A stretch of 64,000 nucleotides of DNA from Flavobacterium sp. 123 (GCF_003634825.1 NZ_RBXD01000001.1:1882501-1946500), one strand, 5' to 3'; counted from the stretch's first letter, positions 42,957 to 52,224 are shown. A program made the numbers and translations. The notes: a model not told the origin generated them from the letters alone.

Positions 42957-44015
42957 TTAATATCTATAAACAAAGGCGTTGACATTCATTCCTGCGCCAA
43001 CGGATGCAAAGATAAGAACATCTCCTTTATGTAGTTCTTGATTTTCGATTTTTCCTTGAATTAATAAGTCAAAAAGTGTTGGTACAGTTGCCACACTGCT
43101 ATTTCCTAATTCGTGGATGCTCATTGGCATTACATCTTTTGGAGGTGTTTTGCCATATAATTTATAAAAACGATGAATAATGGCTTCGTCCATTTTTTCA
43201 TTAGCTTGATGAATCAGGATTTTTTTGACATGCTCAATAGCAATTCCGCTTTTGTCTAAACAGCTTTTCATTGCAGCTGGAACTTGGCTTAATGCAAACT
43301 CGTAAATTTTACGACCATACATTTTTATATAACGTACATCTGAATCTAAATCAGGGTTGTATGATTTTCCAAAAAACAAATAATGAGCTTCGTCAATTGC
43401 AAAGGTGGCGTTTTCGTAAGATAACATTCCAGATTCATCGTCAGAAGCTTGAATTATAGAAGCGCCAGCTCCATCAGAATATATCATTGAATCTCTGTCA
43501 TGTGGATCTGTTACTCTAGACAAAGTTTCTGAACCTATTACCAAGCATGTTTTTGCCATTCCTGATTTTATGTAGGCATTGGCTTGAAGTACGCCTTCAA
43601 TCCATCCTGGGCATCCAAAAAGGATGTCAAAAGCAACGCATTTTGGATTTTTTATTTGTAGTTTGTTTTTAACACGTGTCGCTAAACTTGGCAACATATC
43701 CGACTGAATTGTACCGTGTTTTACATCCCCAAAATTATGGGCAAAAATAATGTAATCAATAGTTTCAGGATCAATATTAGCATTTTTTATCGCTTTTTGT
43801 GAAGCAAAAAAAGCTAAGTCTGATGAATTTAGATGGTCTTCTGCATAACGCCTGTGTTCAATTCCTGTGATTCCTTTAAACTTGTTTATTACAACTTCAT
43901 TTGGGTAACCAAAAGGGGTTCCATCTTCATTTAGAAATACATGTTTATCAAAATCTGTATTGCTTACTTTTACTTCGGGAATATAACTTCCTATTCCGGT
44001 TATTTTTATTTTCAT
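42957..44015 (-). CDS. 3-oxoacyl-ACP synthase III-like (FabH/thiolase fold) enzyme
   Basis: 352 residues from ATG 44015 (MKIKITGIGSYIP); an ATG 15 bases upstream is possible. The triad is Cys in LFGCPGWIEGV (near 122), His in ILIHQANEKMDEAI and Asn in HELGNSSVATVPTL. It condenses an acyl starter with malonyl-ACP. It is longer than housekeeping FabH (about 317) and its neighbours (methyltransferase, glycosyltransferase) suggest a special lipid or secondary product, although a housekeeping role is not excluded. Confidence 0.85.
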   Translation of the reverse strand: MKIKITGIGSYIPEVKVSNTDFDKHVFLNEDGTPFGYPNEVVINKFKGITGIEHRRYAEDHLNSSDLAFFASQKAIKNANIDPETIDYIIFAHNFGDVKHGTIQSDMLPSLATRVKNKLQIKNPKCVAFDILFGCPGWIEGVLQANAYIKSGMAKTCLVIGSETLSRVTDPHDRDSMIYSDGAGASIIQASDDESGMLSYENATFAIDEAHYLFFGKSYNPDLDSDVRYIKMYGRKIYEFALSQVPAAMKSCLDKSGIAIEHVKKILIHQANEKMDEAIIHRFYKLYGKTPPKDVMPMSIHELGNSSVATVPTLFDLLIQGKIENQELHKGDVLIFASVGAGMNVNAFVYRY

Positions 44016-44226
44016 CGAGCAGTTTTCCAAAATTTTAAGCTAATTTACGCATTAAAAAATAATAACAGTAACAAAACTTGTTATGCATGCATATATTGTT
44101 AGATAATCACTTTTATTTGTAAAAATGATTATTTTTTAACAAAAAATGTTGCTTTTCTAGTTGCAAGATTGTTAATGCTTGTGTTTTTTTACATTAAAGT
44201 AAAGATAATCAGAATTTGAAACTGAC

Positions 44227-44262
44227 AAAAAAAATGTCCCGATTTCTCGAGACATTTTTTTT
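44227..44262 (-). terminator. Terminator after gcvP
   Basis: A8 TGTC..CGA / TCGAGACA T8, TTTC loop, with one mismatched pair. The symmetric A and T runs make it work in both directions; on the minus strand it follows gcvP. Confidence 0.88.
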
Positions 44263-44269
44263 AAGAATA

Positions 44270-47119
44270 TTAGCTTTCCATATAGGCTTCTATAGGAGCG
44301 CAAGAGCAAACTAAATTGCGATCGCCATAAGCATCATCCGCTCTACGAACTGTAGGCCAGAATTTGTTTTCGGCAATATAATCTAATGGAAAAGCTGCTT
44401 GTTCTCTTGTATATGGGAAATCCCAAGAATCAGAAGTTAACATAGTTAAGGTATGAGGTGAATTTTTCAAAACATTATTTTTATCTTCTAATGTTGAAGC
44501 TTCTATTTCTTTTCTGATTGAAATCATTGCATCACAAAAACGATCAAGTTCTTCTAAGTTTTCACTTTCAGTAGGTTCAATCATCAATGTTCCAGCTACA
44601 GGAAATGAAACGGTTGGTGCGTGAAAACCATAATCCATTAAACGTTTCGCAATATCTGTAACTTCAATTCCTTTTTGTTTAAAAGGGCGACATTCTAAAA
44701 TCATTTCGTGAGCAGCACGTCCCATCTCACCAGAATATAGCGTGTCGTAATGCCCGTTTAATTTTTCTTTGATATAGTTTGCATTTAAAATGGCATGTTC
44801 AGTTGCTTCTTTTAAACCTTCGGCACCTAACATTGAAATGTAACCATAAGAAATTAAGCAAACTAAAGCTGATCCCCATGGAGCAGATGAAATTGCTGTA
44901 ATAGCATTTGAACCTCCAGTTGGTATTACAGGATTTGTTGGTAAAAATGGTACTAATTGTGGTGCTACACAAATAGGGCCAACTCCAGGTCCACCACCAC
45001 CGTGAGGAATTGCAAACGTTTTGTGTAAGTTTAAGTGACAAACATCAGCGCCAATAGTTGCAGGATTTGTTAATCCTACTTGTGCGTTCATATTTGCACC
45101 ATCCATATATACTTGGCCACCATTATCGTGGATTAACTGCGTAATTTCTTTAATAGCACTTTCAAAAACGCCATGAGTTGAAGGATAAGTTACCATCAAA
45201 CAAGATAAATTGTCTTTGTGAAGGATTGCTTTTTCACGTAAATCTTCAACATCTATATTTCCATTTTCAAGAGTTTTAGTAACAATTACTTTCATTCCTG
45301 CCATAGCTGCTGATGCTGGATTTGTTCCGTGGGCTGATGATGGTATTAAAGCAATGTTTCTGTGATGATCACCTCTTGATTGGTGGTACGCACGAATAAC
45401 CATAAGTCCTGCGTATTCTCCTTGAGCACCTGAATTAGGCTGTAAAGTTGTTCCTGCAAAACCAGTAATAACATTTAATTGTTGTTCCAGTTTGGTTAAC
45501 ATTTCTTGATAACCTTGTGCTTGGTCAAGTGGTACGAATGGATGAATGTTGTTCCATTGTGGCATACTTAATGGAAGCATTTCTGAAGCAGCATTCAATT
45601 TCATTGTGCATGAACCTAATGAAATCATAGAGTGATTCAATGATAAATCTTTACGTTCTAACATTTTGATGTAACGCATCATTGCAGACTCAGAATGGTA
45701 TTTGTTGAATACATCATGTTGTAAAAACAATGATGTTCTGTTTAGATTTTCAGAAAAATGATTCGTTGCTGTTAGTTCTTCAATTGTTGCTGCCTTTGTC
45801 CCTTTTGCGGAAGCAAAAACACCAATAATTTTATTTAAATCAGAAATACTAGTTGTTTCGTTTAAAGAAATTGAAACCGTATTTTCGTCGATATAGTGAA
45901 AGTTAATTTCGTTTTGTAAAGCTATTGTAGCTACTTTATTAGCATCTGCTTTTACAACGATAGTGTCGAAAAAAGCGGTGTTGTTTTGTTCAAAACCTAA
46001 TTTACCTAATTCATTTGCTAAAGTAGCCGCTGATGCATGAACCTTGTCAGCAATATATTTCAAGCCTTTTGGACCATGATATACCGCATACATTCCAGCC
46101 ATAACGGATAATAAAACTTGTGCTGTACAAATGTTTGAAGTTGCTTTATCACGTTTGATATGTTGTTCACGTGTTTGCAAAGCCATACGTAAGGCACGGT
46201 TTCCATTTGTATCTACAGTAACACCGATAATTCTTCCAGGCATACTTCTTTTGTACTCGTCTTTAGTAGCAAAATAAGCTGCGTGTGGACCACCGTAACC
46301 TAATGGAATTCCAAAACGTTGCGTAGTTCCAAAGACAACATCAGTTCCCATTTCACCTGGAGGAGTCAGTTTAGCCAAACTTAAAATATCAGCAGCAACA
46401 GCTACTTTTATTTCTTTAGCTGCAGCGGTAGCAATGAAGTTTGCATAATCATGAACCTGACCAAATTTTCCGGGATATTGAAGTATAGCTCCAAAAAACT
46501 CATTTGAAAAATCAAAAGTCTCATGGTTTCCTACTACTAATTCTACTCCAATTGGTGTAGAACGTGTAAGTAAAACAGATAATGTTTGTGGTAGTATTTC
46601 TTCAGAAACGAAGAATTTATTAACATTGTTTTTCTTTTGGTCGCGTGATCTTACATCAAATAATAAAGCCATCGCTTCGGCAGCTGCAGTTCCCTCATCT
46701 AATAAAGAAGCATTTGCAATTTCCATTCCTGTTAATTCAATAACCATTGTTTGGAAATTCAATATTGCTTCTAATCTACCTTGGGCAATTTCAGCTTGAT
46801 AAGGTGTGTAAGCCGTGTACCATCCTGGATTTTCAAAGATATTTCTTTGGATTACAGCAGGAACAATAGCTTGGTTGTACCCTAAACCAATGTACGATTG
46901 AAACATTTTATTTTTATTGCCTAATTGCTGGATATGATTGGTAAATTCATACTCGGTCATGGCCGGGTCTAAATCAAGAGGGGTTTTTAAACGAATGTCA
47001 TTTGGAATAGTTTCGTTTACAAGTTGTTCAATAGATTCAACTCCAATTGTTTTTAACATATATTGAAGGTCATTCTCTCTTGGGCCAATGTGTCTTAAAG
47101 CAAAAGCATCTGTTTTCAT
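44270..47119 (-). CDS. gcvP: Glycine dehydrogenase (decarboxylating), P-protein of the glycine cleavage system
   Basis: 949 residues, single-chain P-protein. RHIGPRENDLQYML opens it. The PLP lysine lies in CHLNLHKTFAIPHGGGGPGVG near residue 700, and MDGANMNAQVGLT is the family block. It decarboxylates glycine and passes the aminomethyl group to the H-protein; gcvT and gcvH are not in this window. A TAATTTTG box lies 31 bases before the start on the minus strand (47158-47151). Confidence 0.96.
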   Translation of the reverse strand: MKTDAFALRHIGPRENDLQYMLKTIGVESIEQLVNETIPNDIRLKTPLDLDPAMTEYEFTNHIQQLGNKNKMFQSYIGLGYNQAIVPAVIQRNIFENPGWYTAYTPYQAEIAQGRLEAILNFQTMVIELTGMEIANASLLDEGTAAAEAMALLFDVRSRDQKKNNVNKFFVSEEILPQTLSVLLTRSTPIGVELVVGNHETFDFSNEFFGAILQYPGKFGQVHDYANFIATAAAKEIKVAVAADILSLAKLTPPGEMGTDVVFGTTQRFGIPLGYGGPHAAYFATKDEYKRSMPGRIIGVTVDTNGNRALRMALQTREQHIKRDKATSNICTAQVLLSVMAGMYAVYHGPKGLKYIADKVHASAATLANELGKLGFEQNNTAFFDTIVVKADANKVATIALQNEINFHYIDENTVSISLNETTSISDLNKIIGVFASAKGTKAATIEELTATNHFSENLNRTSLFLQHDVFNKYHSESAMMRYIKMLERKDLSLNHSMISLGSCTMKLNAASEMLPLSMPQWNNIHPFVPLDQAQGYQEMLTKLEQQLNVITGFAGTTLQPNSGAQGEYAGLMVIRAYHQSRGDHHRNIALIPSSAHGTNPASAAMAGMKVIVTKTLENGNIDVEDLREKAILHKDNLSCLMVTYPSTHGVFESAIKEITQLIHDNGGQVYMDGANMNAQVGLTNPATIGADVCHLNLHKTFAIPHGGGGPGVGPICVAPQLVPFLPTNPVIPTGGSNAITAISSAPWGSALVCLISYGYISMLGAEGLKEATEHAILNANYIKEKLNGHYDTLYSGEMGRAAHEMILECRPFKQKGIEVTDIAKRLMDYGFHAPTVSFPVAGTLMIEPTESENLEELDRFCDAMISIRKEIEASTLEDKNNVLKNSPHTLTMLTSDSWDFPYTREQAAFPLDYIAENKFWPTVRRADDAYGDRNLVCSCAPIEAYMES

Positions 47120-47150
47120 ATAGAAATAAAAGTGTTGTTTTTTTGTGGTG

Positions 47151-47158
47151 CAAAATTA
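47151..47158 (-). promoter_or_regulatory. TAATTTTG box before gcvP
   Basis: On the minus strand it matches TAnnTTTG and lies 31 bases upstream of the gcvP ATG. No good -33 TTG was found at the expected distance. Confidence 0.4.
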
Positions 47159-47242
47159 AGTATTATTAATAATTTAAAAGGTATTTATCCCCTCATTTTT
47201 TATGAACTTTTCAACTAAATGATGGTTTTGTTCATAAATGAT

Positions 47243-47250
47243 TAATTTTG
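47243..47250 (+). promoter_or_regulatory. TAATTTTG box four bases before the UbiA-like start codon
   Basis: TAATTTTG-TCTA-ATG. The predicted transcript would begin at the start codon. A -33 TTTG lies too close (12 bases). Confidence 0.55.
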
Positions 47251-47254
47251 TCTA

Positions 47255-48088
47255 ATGAGAATTTTCAAACAAATATTGAATTTTTATATCAATAGCAGTA
47301 TTCACGTGGGATTATCGTGCTATGCGTTAGTGCGGATGACACAATACATGTTCCACATTCCATCAGATGAATCGGTAGCAAATTTTGCTTTTTTTGGAAC
47401 TATTATGGGGTATAATTTTGTTAAATATGATGCCTTGACAAGAACTCATAAATTAGAACTCAGGAAAGAGTTGAAGTTGATTATTTTATTTAGTTTTTGT
47501 TCTTTTCTTTTGGCAGGTTATTATTTTTTTCAACTTCAAAGAATTGTGCAAGTAATATCGGTTGCCTTTTTGGGAATACTTTTATTGTATACACTTCCTT
47601 TTTTTCCAAATAAGAAAAATGCAAGAAACTGGGCTGGTGTAAAAATTTACATTGTGGCTTTGTGTTGGGTTGGAGTCACTATAATACTGCCTTTGTTAAA
47701 TGCAAATGTGTCAGTTGGTTCTGATTTCTATTTTAAATGTGTACAGCGATTTATCTTAATATTCGTTTTGGTGCTTGTGTTTGAAATTATTGATTTAAAA
47801 AATGACGATCCTCATTTGCAAACTGTTCCGCAACAAATAGGGGTGAAACACACTAAAATACTAGGATATATTTTATTAATTGTTTTTTGTGGATTAGAAT
47901 TTTTAAATAGTCATATAAATGGCAATTTTCAATCCGTGCCCTTGCAATTGGTATTGATTTTTGTTGTTGCAATTGTTGTTGCTTTATTTTTGGCTTTTGC
48001 CAATGAAAATAGGTCTAAATATTATACTTCTTTTTGGGTCGAAAGTATCCCTATTTTTTGGTGGTTATTTTTGATTTCACTGCAATAA
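47255..48088 (+). CDS. UbiA-like multi-pass membrane protein
   Basis: 277 residues and about eight hydrophobic helices. NFVKYDALTR near residue 52 and FEIIDLKNDDPHLQTVPQQI near 175 resemble the Asp-rich loops (NxxxD and DxxxD) of UbiA prenyltransferases, but both are degraded. It may be a non-prenyl or scaffold member. The substrate is unknown. The start lacks any leader after a TAnnTTTG box. Confidence 0.6.
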   Translation: MRIFKQILNFYINSSIHVGLSCYALVRMTQYMFHIPSDESVANFAFFGTIMGYNFVKYDALTRTHKLELRKELKLIILFSFCSFLLAGYYFFQLQRIVQVISVAFLGILLLYTLPFFPNKKNARNWAGVKIYIVALCWVGVTIILPLLNANVSVGSDFYFKCVQRFILIFVLVLVFEIIDLKNDDPHLQTVPQQIGVKHTKILGYILLIVFCGLEFLNSHINGNFQSVPLQLVLIFVVAIVVALFLAFANENRSKYYTSFWVESIPIFWWLFLISLQ

Positions 48089-48115
48089 AAAAGCCAAAGC
48101 AGGCATGCTTTGGCT
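48086..48115 (-). terminator. Terminator after the M3 peptidase gene
   Basis: AGCCAAAGC / GCTTTGGCT, 6-base loop. On the minus strand it is followed by T6, so it serves the peptidase gene; the plus side lacks a U-tract. Confidence 0.8.
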
Positions 48116-48140
48116 CATAATAATAATTTAAAATCTAAAA

Positions 48141-50168
48141 TTATATCAATCCCGCACGTTTTAATAATGCATCTGGTTTTGGTTCTTGACCTCTAAATCG
48201 TTTGTACAAAATCATTGGTTGTTCTGTACCTCCTTTAGAAAGTATGTTTTCCTTGAATTTTGTGGCAACTTCTTTGTTGAAAATGCCTTTTTCTTGAAAA
48301 TAAGCAAAAGCATCTGCGTCTAACACTTCAGCCCATTTGTAGCTGTAATATCCAGAAGAGTAGCCTCCTTGAAAAATGTGTGAAAAGGAAACGCTCATAC
48401 AGTTTTCGGCTACATCTGGATATAGATTAGTTTTTTCAAAAGCGGCTTTTTCAAAAGCTTTAATATCTGTAATAGCAGATGGATTGTTACTATGGAAAGC
48501 CATATCTAATAATCCAAAACTGATTTGTCTCAAGGTTGCCATTCCTTCTTGAAAACTAGCGCTTTCTTTTATTTTTTCTACATATTCTTGAGGAATAACT
48601 TCTCCAGTTTGGTAATGTTTAGCAAACAAAGCTAATGCTTCAGGCTCATAACACCAGTTTTCCATGATTTGACTTGGTAATTCAACAAAATCCCAATATA
48701 CAGAAGTTCCTGATAAACTTGGATAGGTTGTATTAGCCAACATACCGTGTAATCCGTGTCCAAATTCGTGAAACAAAGTAGTTACTTCATTGAATGTCAA
48801 CAAAGATGGTTTTGTTTCGGTTGGTTTTGTGAAATTACAAACATTTGATATGTGTGGTCTTTCGTTGATTCCGTCTTTTATAAATTGTGACTTGTAGCTT
48901 GTCATCCAAGCGCCATTTCGCTTTCCTTTTCTTGGAAAAAAATCAGCGTAAAAAATAGCAACTAAGTCGTTTTTCTCATCTTTTACCTCATAAGTTGTAA
49001 CTTCTTCATGGTATTTATCAATGTCAAAAATCTCTGTGAATGTTAATCCGTAAAGTTTTCCGGCAATGGTAAAAGCTCCATTCAGAACGTTTTCTAACTG
49101 AAAGTATGGTTTCAGTTTTTCATCGTCTAAGTTGAATAACTTTTGTTTTAATTTTTCTGAATAATAAGCGCCATCCCATTTTTCTAAGTGGTCAATTCTG
49201 TCTAATTCTTTAGCAAAAGCAGTTAGCTCTGCAAATTCTCGTTCAGCTGCAGGCTTAGCTTTATCTAATAAATCATTCAAAAATGACTTAACTTTATCTG
49301 GATTTTGAGCCATGCGTTCTTCTAAAACAAAATGAGCATGTGTTTCGTATCCTAATAAGTTAGCTCTTTCGTAGCGTAACTTAGCAATTTTTAAGGTAAT
49401 TTCTTTGTTGTCAAATTCATTTCCTTGAAATGCTTTTTTACCAGCAGCAATTGCAATTTCTTTTCGTAATTCGCGATTATCAGCATAAGTTACAAACGGA
49501 ATGTAACTCGGGAAATCTAAAGTAAAAATCCAACCTTCTAATTCTTTTGATTTGGCTAATGATTTTGCCGCTTCAATAGTGCCTTCTGGCAAACCTTTTA
49601 GGTCACTTTCGTTTGTGATGTGTAATTGGTAATTATTAGTTTCCGCTAAAACATTTTCGCCAAAAGTCAATTTTAGTTTGGCTAATTCAGTGTCTATTTC
49701 TCTTAGTTTTATTTTTTTATCCTCAGCTAATAAGGCGCCATTTCTAGAGAAATTTTTGAATTTTTTGTCTAATAAAGTAGCTTGTTCTGCAGTTAGATTC
49801 AAACTGTCTTTTTGTTCGTAAACGGCTTTTACTTTATTGAATAAATCTTCGTTTAAAGTAATGTCATTGCTAAATTCAGTTAAAAGTGGTGATACCTTTT
49901 GCGCAATTTTTTGCATTTCGTCACAAGTTTCGGCTGAATTCAGGTTGAAGAAAATAGATGATAATCGCTCTAAAAGATTTCCTGAGAAATCCAAAGCAAC
50001 AATTGTGTTTTCAAAAGTTGGTGCTTCTGTGTTTTTGATAATAGCATCAATTTCTGCTTTGGCAGTAGCTATGTTTACAATGAAATCAGGTTCGTAATCC
50101 TCCAATTTTATTTGTGAAAATGGAGCAGTATCGTATTTTGTATTGAAATGTTGTGTTAGAATGCTCAT
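48141..50168 (-). CDS. M3-family zinc oligopeptidase (Dcp/oligopeptidase A type)
   Basis: 675 residues. The zinc motif FHEFGHGLHGM (His467, Glu468, His471) and the downstream YWDFVELPSQIMENW with the third ligand Glu are typical of M3. No signal peptide, so it is cytoplasmic and cuts short peptides. The downstream 114-base gap before purE contains copy 1 of a dispersed repeat. Confidence 0.92.
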   Translation of the reverse strand: MSILTQHFNTKYDTAPFSQIKLEDYEPDFIVNIATAKAEIDAIIKNTEAPTFENTIVALDFSGNLLERLSSIFFNLNSAETCDEMQKIAQKVSPLLTEFSNDITLNEDLFNKVKAVYEQKDSLNLTAEQATLLDKKFKNFSRNGALLAEDKKIKLREIDTELAKLKLTFGENVLAETNNYQLHITNESDLKGLPEGTIEAAKSLAKSKELEGWIFTLDFPSYIPFVTYADNRELRKEIAIAAGKKAFQGNEFDNKEITLKIAKLRYERANLLGYETHAHFVLEERMAQNPDKVKSFLNDLLDKAKPAAEREFAELTAFAKELDRIDHLEKWDGAYYSEKLKQKLFNLDDEKLKPYFQLENVLNGAFTIAGKLYGLTFTEIFDIDKYHEEVTTYEVKDEKNDLVAIFYADFFPRKGKRNGAWMTSYKSQFIKDGINERPHISNVCNFTKPTETKPSLLTFNEVTTLFHEFGHGLHGMLANTTYPSLSGTSVYWDFVELPSQIMENWCYEPEALALFAKHYQTGEVIPQEYVEKIKESASFQEGMATLRQISFGLLDMAFHSNNPSAITDIKAFEKAAFEKTNLYPDVAENCMSVSFSHIFQGGYSSGYYSYKWAEVLDADAFAYFQEKGIFNKEVATKFKENILSKGGTEQPMILYKRFRGQEPKPDALLKRAGLI

Positions 50169-50179
50169 GGTGTTTTTTT

Positions 50180-50273
50180 TAGCCCCGATGGAAGTGGCAT
50201 CCTTTTTTGAGGTTTTTACCGAAAAAAAGATATAACGTACAGCGGGAAATAGCTCCTGAAAAAAATCAGGAAG
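50180..50273 (+). repeat. Dispersed flavobacterial intergenic element, copy 1
   Basis: Between purE and the M3 peptidase gene. Shared blocks with the copy at 61716-61819, read in opposite orientation, are: TAGCCC.GATG at the left, GGCATCCTTTTT in the middle, AAAAAGATATA, then ACAGC.GGAAATAGCT and CTGAAAAAAA at the right. A small hairpin TCCTGA/TCAGGA closes it. GATG and CATC can pair over a variable loop. No coding frame fits both copies. Confidence 0.8.
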
Positions 50274-50282
50274 GGTTTGGTA

Positions 50283-50768
50283 TTATTTTTTTAAACCTTC
50301 GGCTGCTTTGTTGACTGCATCTTTCAAACCTTCTTTGTATAAGATGATTTTGTCTAAAACACATTTGTCGTGGCTTCCGATGATTTGAGCAGCTAGAATT
50401 CCGGCATTTTTAGAACCATTTAGCGCTACAGTTGCAACAGGAACGCCGCCAGGCATTTGTAAAATTGACAAAACGCTGTCCCAACCATCAATAGAATTGC
50501 TTGATTTTACAGGGACTCCAATTACGGGAAGCGGCGACATAGAAGCGACCATTCCGGGTAAGTGTGCAGCGCCACCAGCTCCAGCAATAATTACGGAAAT
50601 GCCGCGTTTATGTGCGTTTTTGCTGAAATCAAAAAGTTTTTCGGGAGTTCTGTGTGCTGATACAATATCAACTTCTATTTCTATATCAAATCCTTGTAAA
50701 ATGTCTATGGCGTCTTGCATTACTGGCATGTCAGAGATGCTTCCCATTATTACGGCTACTTTGCTCAT
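50283..50768 (-). CDS. purE: 5-(carboxyamino)imidazole ribonucleotide mutase
   Basis: 161 residues. VAVIMGSISDMPVMQDA near the start, SAHRTPEKLF and AGAGGAAHLPGMVAS are the active-site blocks of class I PurE. It rearranges N5-CAIR to CAIR in purine synthesis, using the product of PurK encoded immediately upstream on the same strand (purK-purE order). Confidence 0.96.
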   Translation of the reverse strand: MSKVAVIMGSISDMPVMQDAIDILQGFDIEIEVDIVSAHRTPEKLFDFSKNAHKRGISVIIAGAGGAAHLPGMVASMSPLPVIGVPVKSSNSIDGWDSVLSILQMPGGVPVATVALNGSKNAGILAAQIIGSHDKCVLDKIILYKEGLKDAVNKAAEGLKK

Positions 50769-50777
50769 TTGTTTTTA

Positions 50778-50806
50778 TTTAAAGATTGAAAAATTTAAAG
50801 ATTGAA
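50778..50806. repeat. Direct repeat between purE and purK
   Basis: TTTAAAGATTGAA occurs at 50778-50790 and 50794-50806, 3 bases apart. A weaker inverted form follows to about 50860. Confidence 0.7.
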
Positions 50807-50849
50807 TTATTTACGCAATAATTTTCGAATTTTTAAATCATTGAATTTT

Positions 50850-52007
50850 TTAATTTTCACTTATTACTCGTATTGTATTTTTGACATCTTCGGCTATTTT
50901 TCGAGCTTCTTTGATGTCTTGGTTTGTAATGGTTACATGTCCCATTTTTCGGAAAGGACGGGTTTGTTTCTTTCCGTAAATGTGTGGTGTAACGCCATTC
51001 CAACCTAATATTTTTTCGATATTTTGATAAACTACATTTCCAGAAAAACCTTCTTCGCCAACTAAATTCACCATAATTCCAGCTACTTTACTGTCAGTAT
51101 TTCCTAATGGTAAATCTAGAATAGCACGTAAATGGTTTTCGAATTGAGAAGTGTAACTCGCCTCGATAGAATAATGACCGGAATTGTGTGGGCGAGGTGC
51201 AACTTCATTCACGAGTATTTCGTCCTCATTAGTTTGAAACATTTCAACTGCCAAAAGACCAACATGATTGAATTTTTCAGAAACATTCAAAGCAATTGCT
51301 CTGGCTTTATCAGCTATTTTGTTATCAATTCGTGCAGGGCAAATAACATATTCTACTTGGTTTGCTTCTGGATGAAATTCCATTTCTACCACTGGATAAG
51401 TTTTTATTTCTCCAGATGGATTGCGGCATACAATAACGGCTAATTCGTTTTTGAACGGAATCATTTTTTCCGCAATGCATTCTACATTTGGTAAAGTATC
51501 TAAATCAGTTATTTGTCGAATGACTTTTACGCCGTTTCCATCGTAACCAAATTCAGTACATTTCCATACAAAAGGCATCTCGACTGCGCTCAATGTGACA
51601 GCTGATTTTAGATTCTGAAGATTTTCAAATCGCTCAAAAGATGCTGTCGGAATATTGTTTTTTACATAAAAATCTTTCTGAATTCCTTTGTTTTGAATTA
51701 GTTTCAAGGTTTTTGGCGAAGGATATACTTTTAGACCTTCTTCTTCAAGTTTTACTAAGGCCTCTAAATTAACCAATTCAATTTCGAAGGTTAAAACATC
51801 CACTTGTTTTCCGAAATTATAAACGGTTTCAAAATCCATTAAATCGCCTTTGAAGAACTTATTACAGGCAATTTTGCAAGGTGCTTCATCACTTGGGTCA
51901 AGAATATAGGTTTGAATGTCAAATTTTCTAGTGTCAAACAAGAGCATTTTGCCCAATTGCCCGCCGCCGAGAATTCCTAATTTAAAATCGGAAGAAAAAT
52001 AATTCAT
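50850..52007 (-). CDS. purK: 5-(carboxyamino)imidazole ribonucleotide synthase
   Basis: 385 residues from ATG 52007. An ATG 24 bases upstream would overlap the -7 box at 52028-52035, so the later start is preferred (MNYFSSDFKLGILGGGQLGK). It is an ATP-grasp enzyme: LGILGGGQLGKML, FVWKCTEFGYDGNGVKVI and VNEVAPRPHNSGHYSIEA are its blocks. It makes N5-CAIR from AIR, bicarbonate and ATP, and pairs with PurE downstream. Confidence 0.95.
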   Translation of the reverse strand: MNYFSSDFKLGILGGGQLGKMLLFDTRKFDIQTYILDPSDEAPCKIACNKFFKGDLMDFETVYNFGKQVDVLTFEIELVNLEALVKLEEEGLKVYPSPKTLKLIQNKGIQKDFYVKNNIPTASFERFENLQNLKSAVTLSAVEMPFVWKCTEFGYDGNGVKVIRQITDLDTLPNVECIAEKMIPFKNELAVIVCRNPSGEIKTYPVVEMEFHPEANQVEYVICPARIDNKIADKARAIALNVSEKFNHVGLLAVEMFQTNEDEILVNEVAPRPHNSGHYSIEASYTSQFENHLRAILDLPLGNTDSKVAGIMVNLVGEEGFSGNVVYQNIEKILGWNGVTPHIYGKKQTRPFRKMGHVTITNQDIKEARKIAEDVKNTIRVISEN

Positions 52008-52027
52008 TATGATAGTGTTTGTTGTTC

Positions 52028-52035
52028 GCAAAGAT
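52028..52035 (-). promoter_or_regulatory. TATCTTTG promoter box for purK-purE
   Basis: On the minus strand TATCTTTG ends 20 bases before ATG 52007. No convincing -33 TTG. It decides between the two possible purK starts. Confidence 0.55.
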
Positions 52036-52196
52036 ACTTTATAATGATTGAATTGAAAAGTGCTATTTTATTTTCTTCGAAATATCCTGATTTTAACTTT
52101 TTCGTTATAACAATCTACTTATTTTGAATTTTATGTAATATCGAAAGCATTTTTTCGAAATTTCATTTAAAAATACAAATTAATGAGCAATTACCG

Positions 52197-52224
52197 TTTG
52201 TCAAATACGAATTCTGTATCTTTG
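52197..52224 (+). promoter_or_regulatory. Promoter for hpt-adk
   Basis: TTTG (52197-52200), 16 bases, TATCTTTG (52217-52224); the spacer is slightly short. Its place inside a longer open frame shows that the true hpt start is ATG 52249. Confidence 0.7.
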
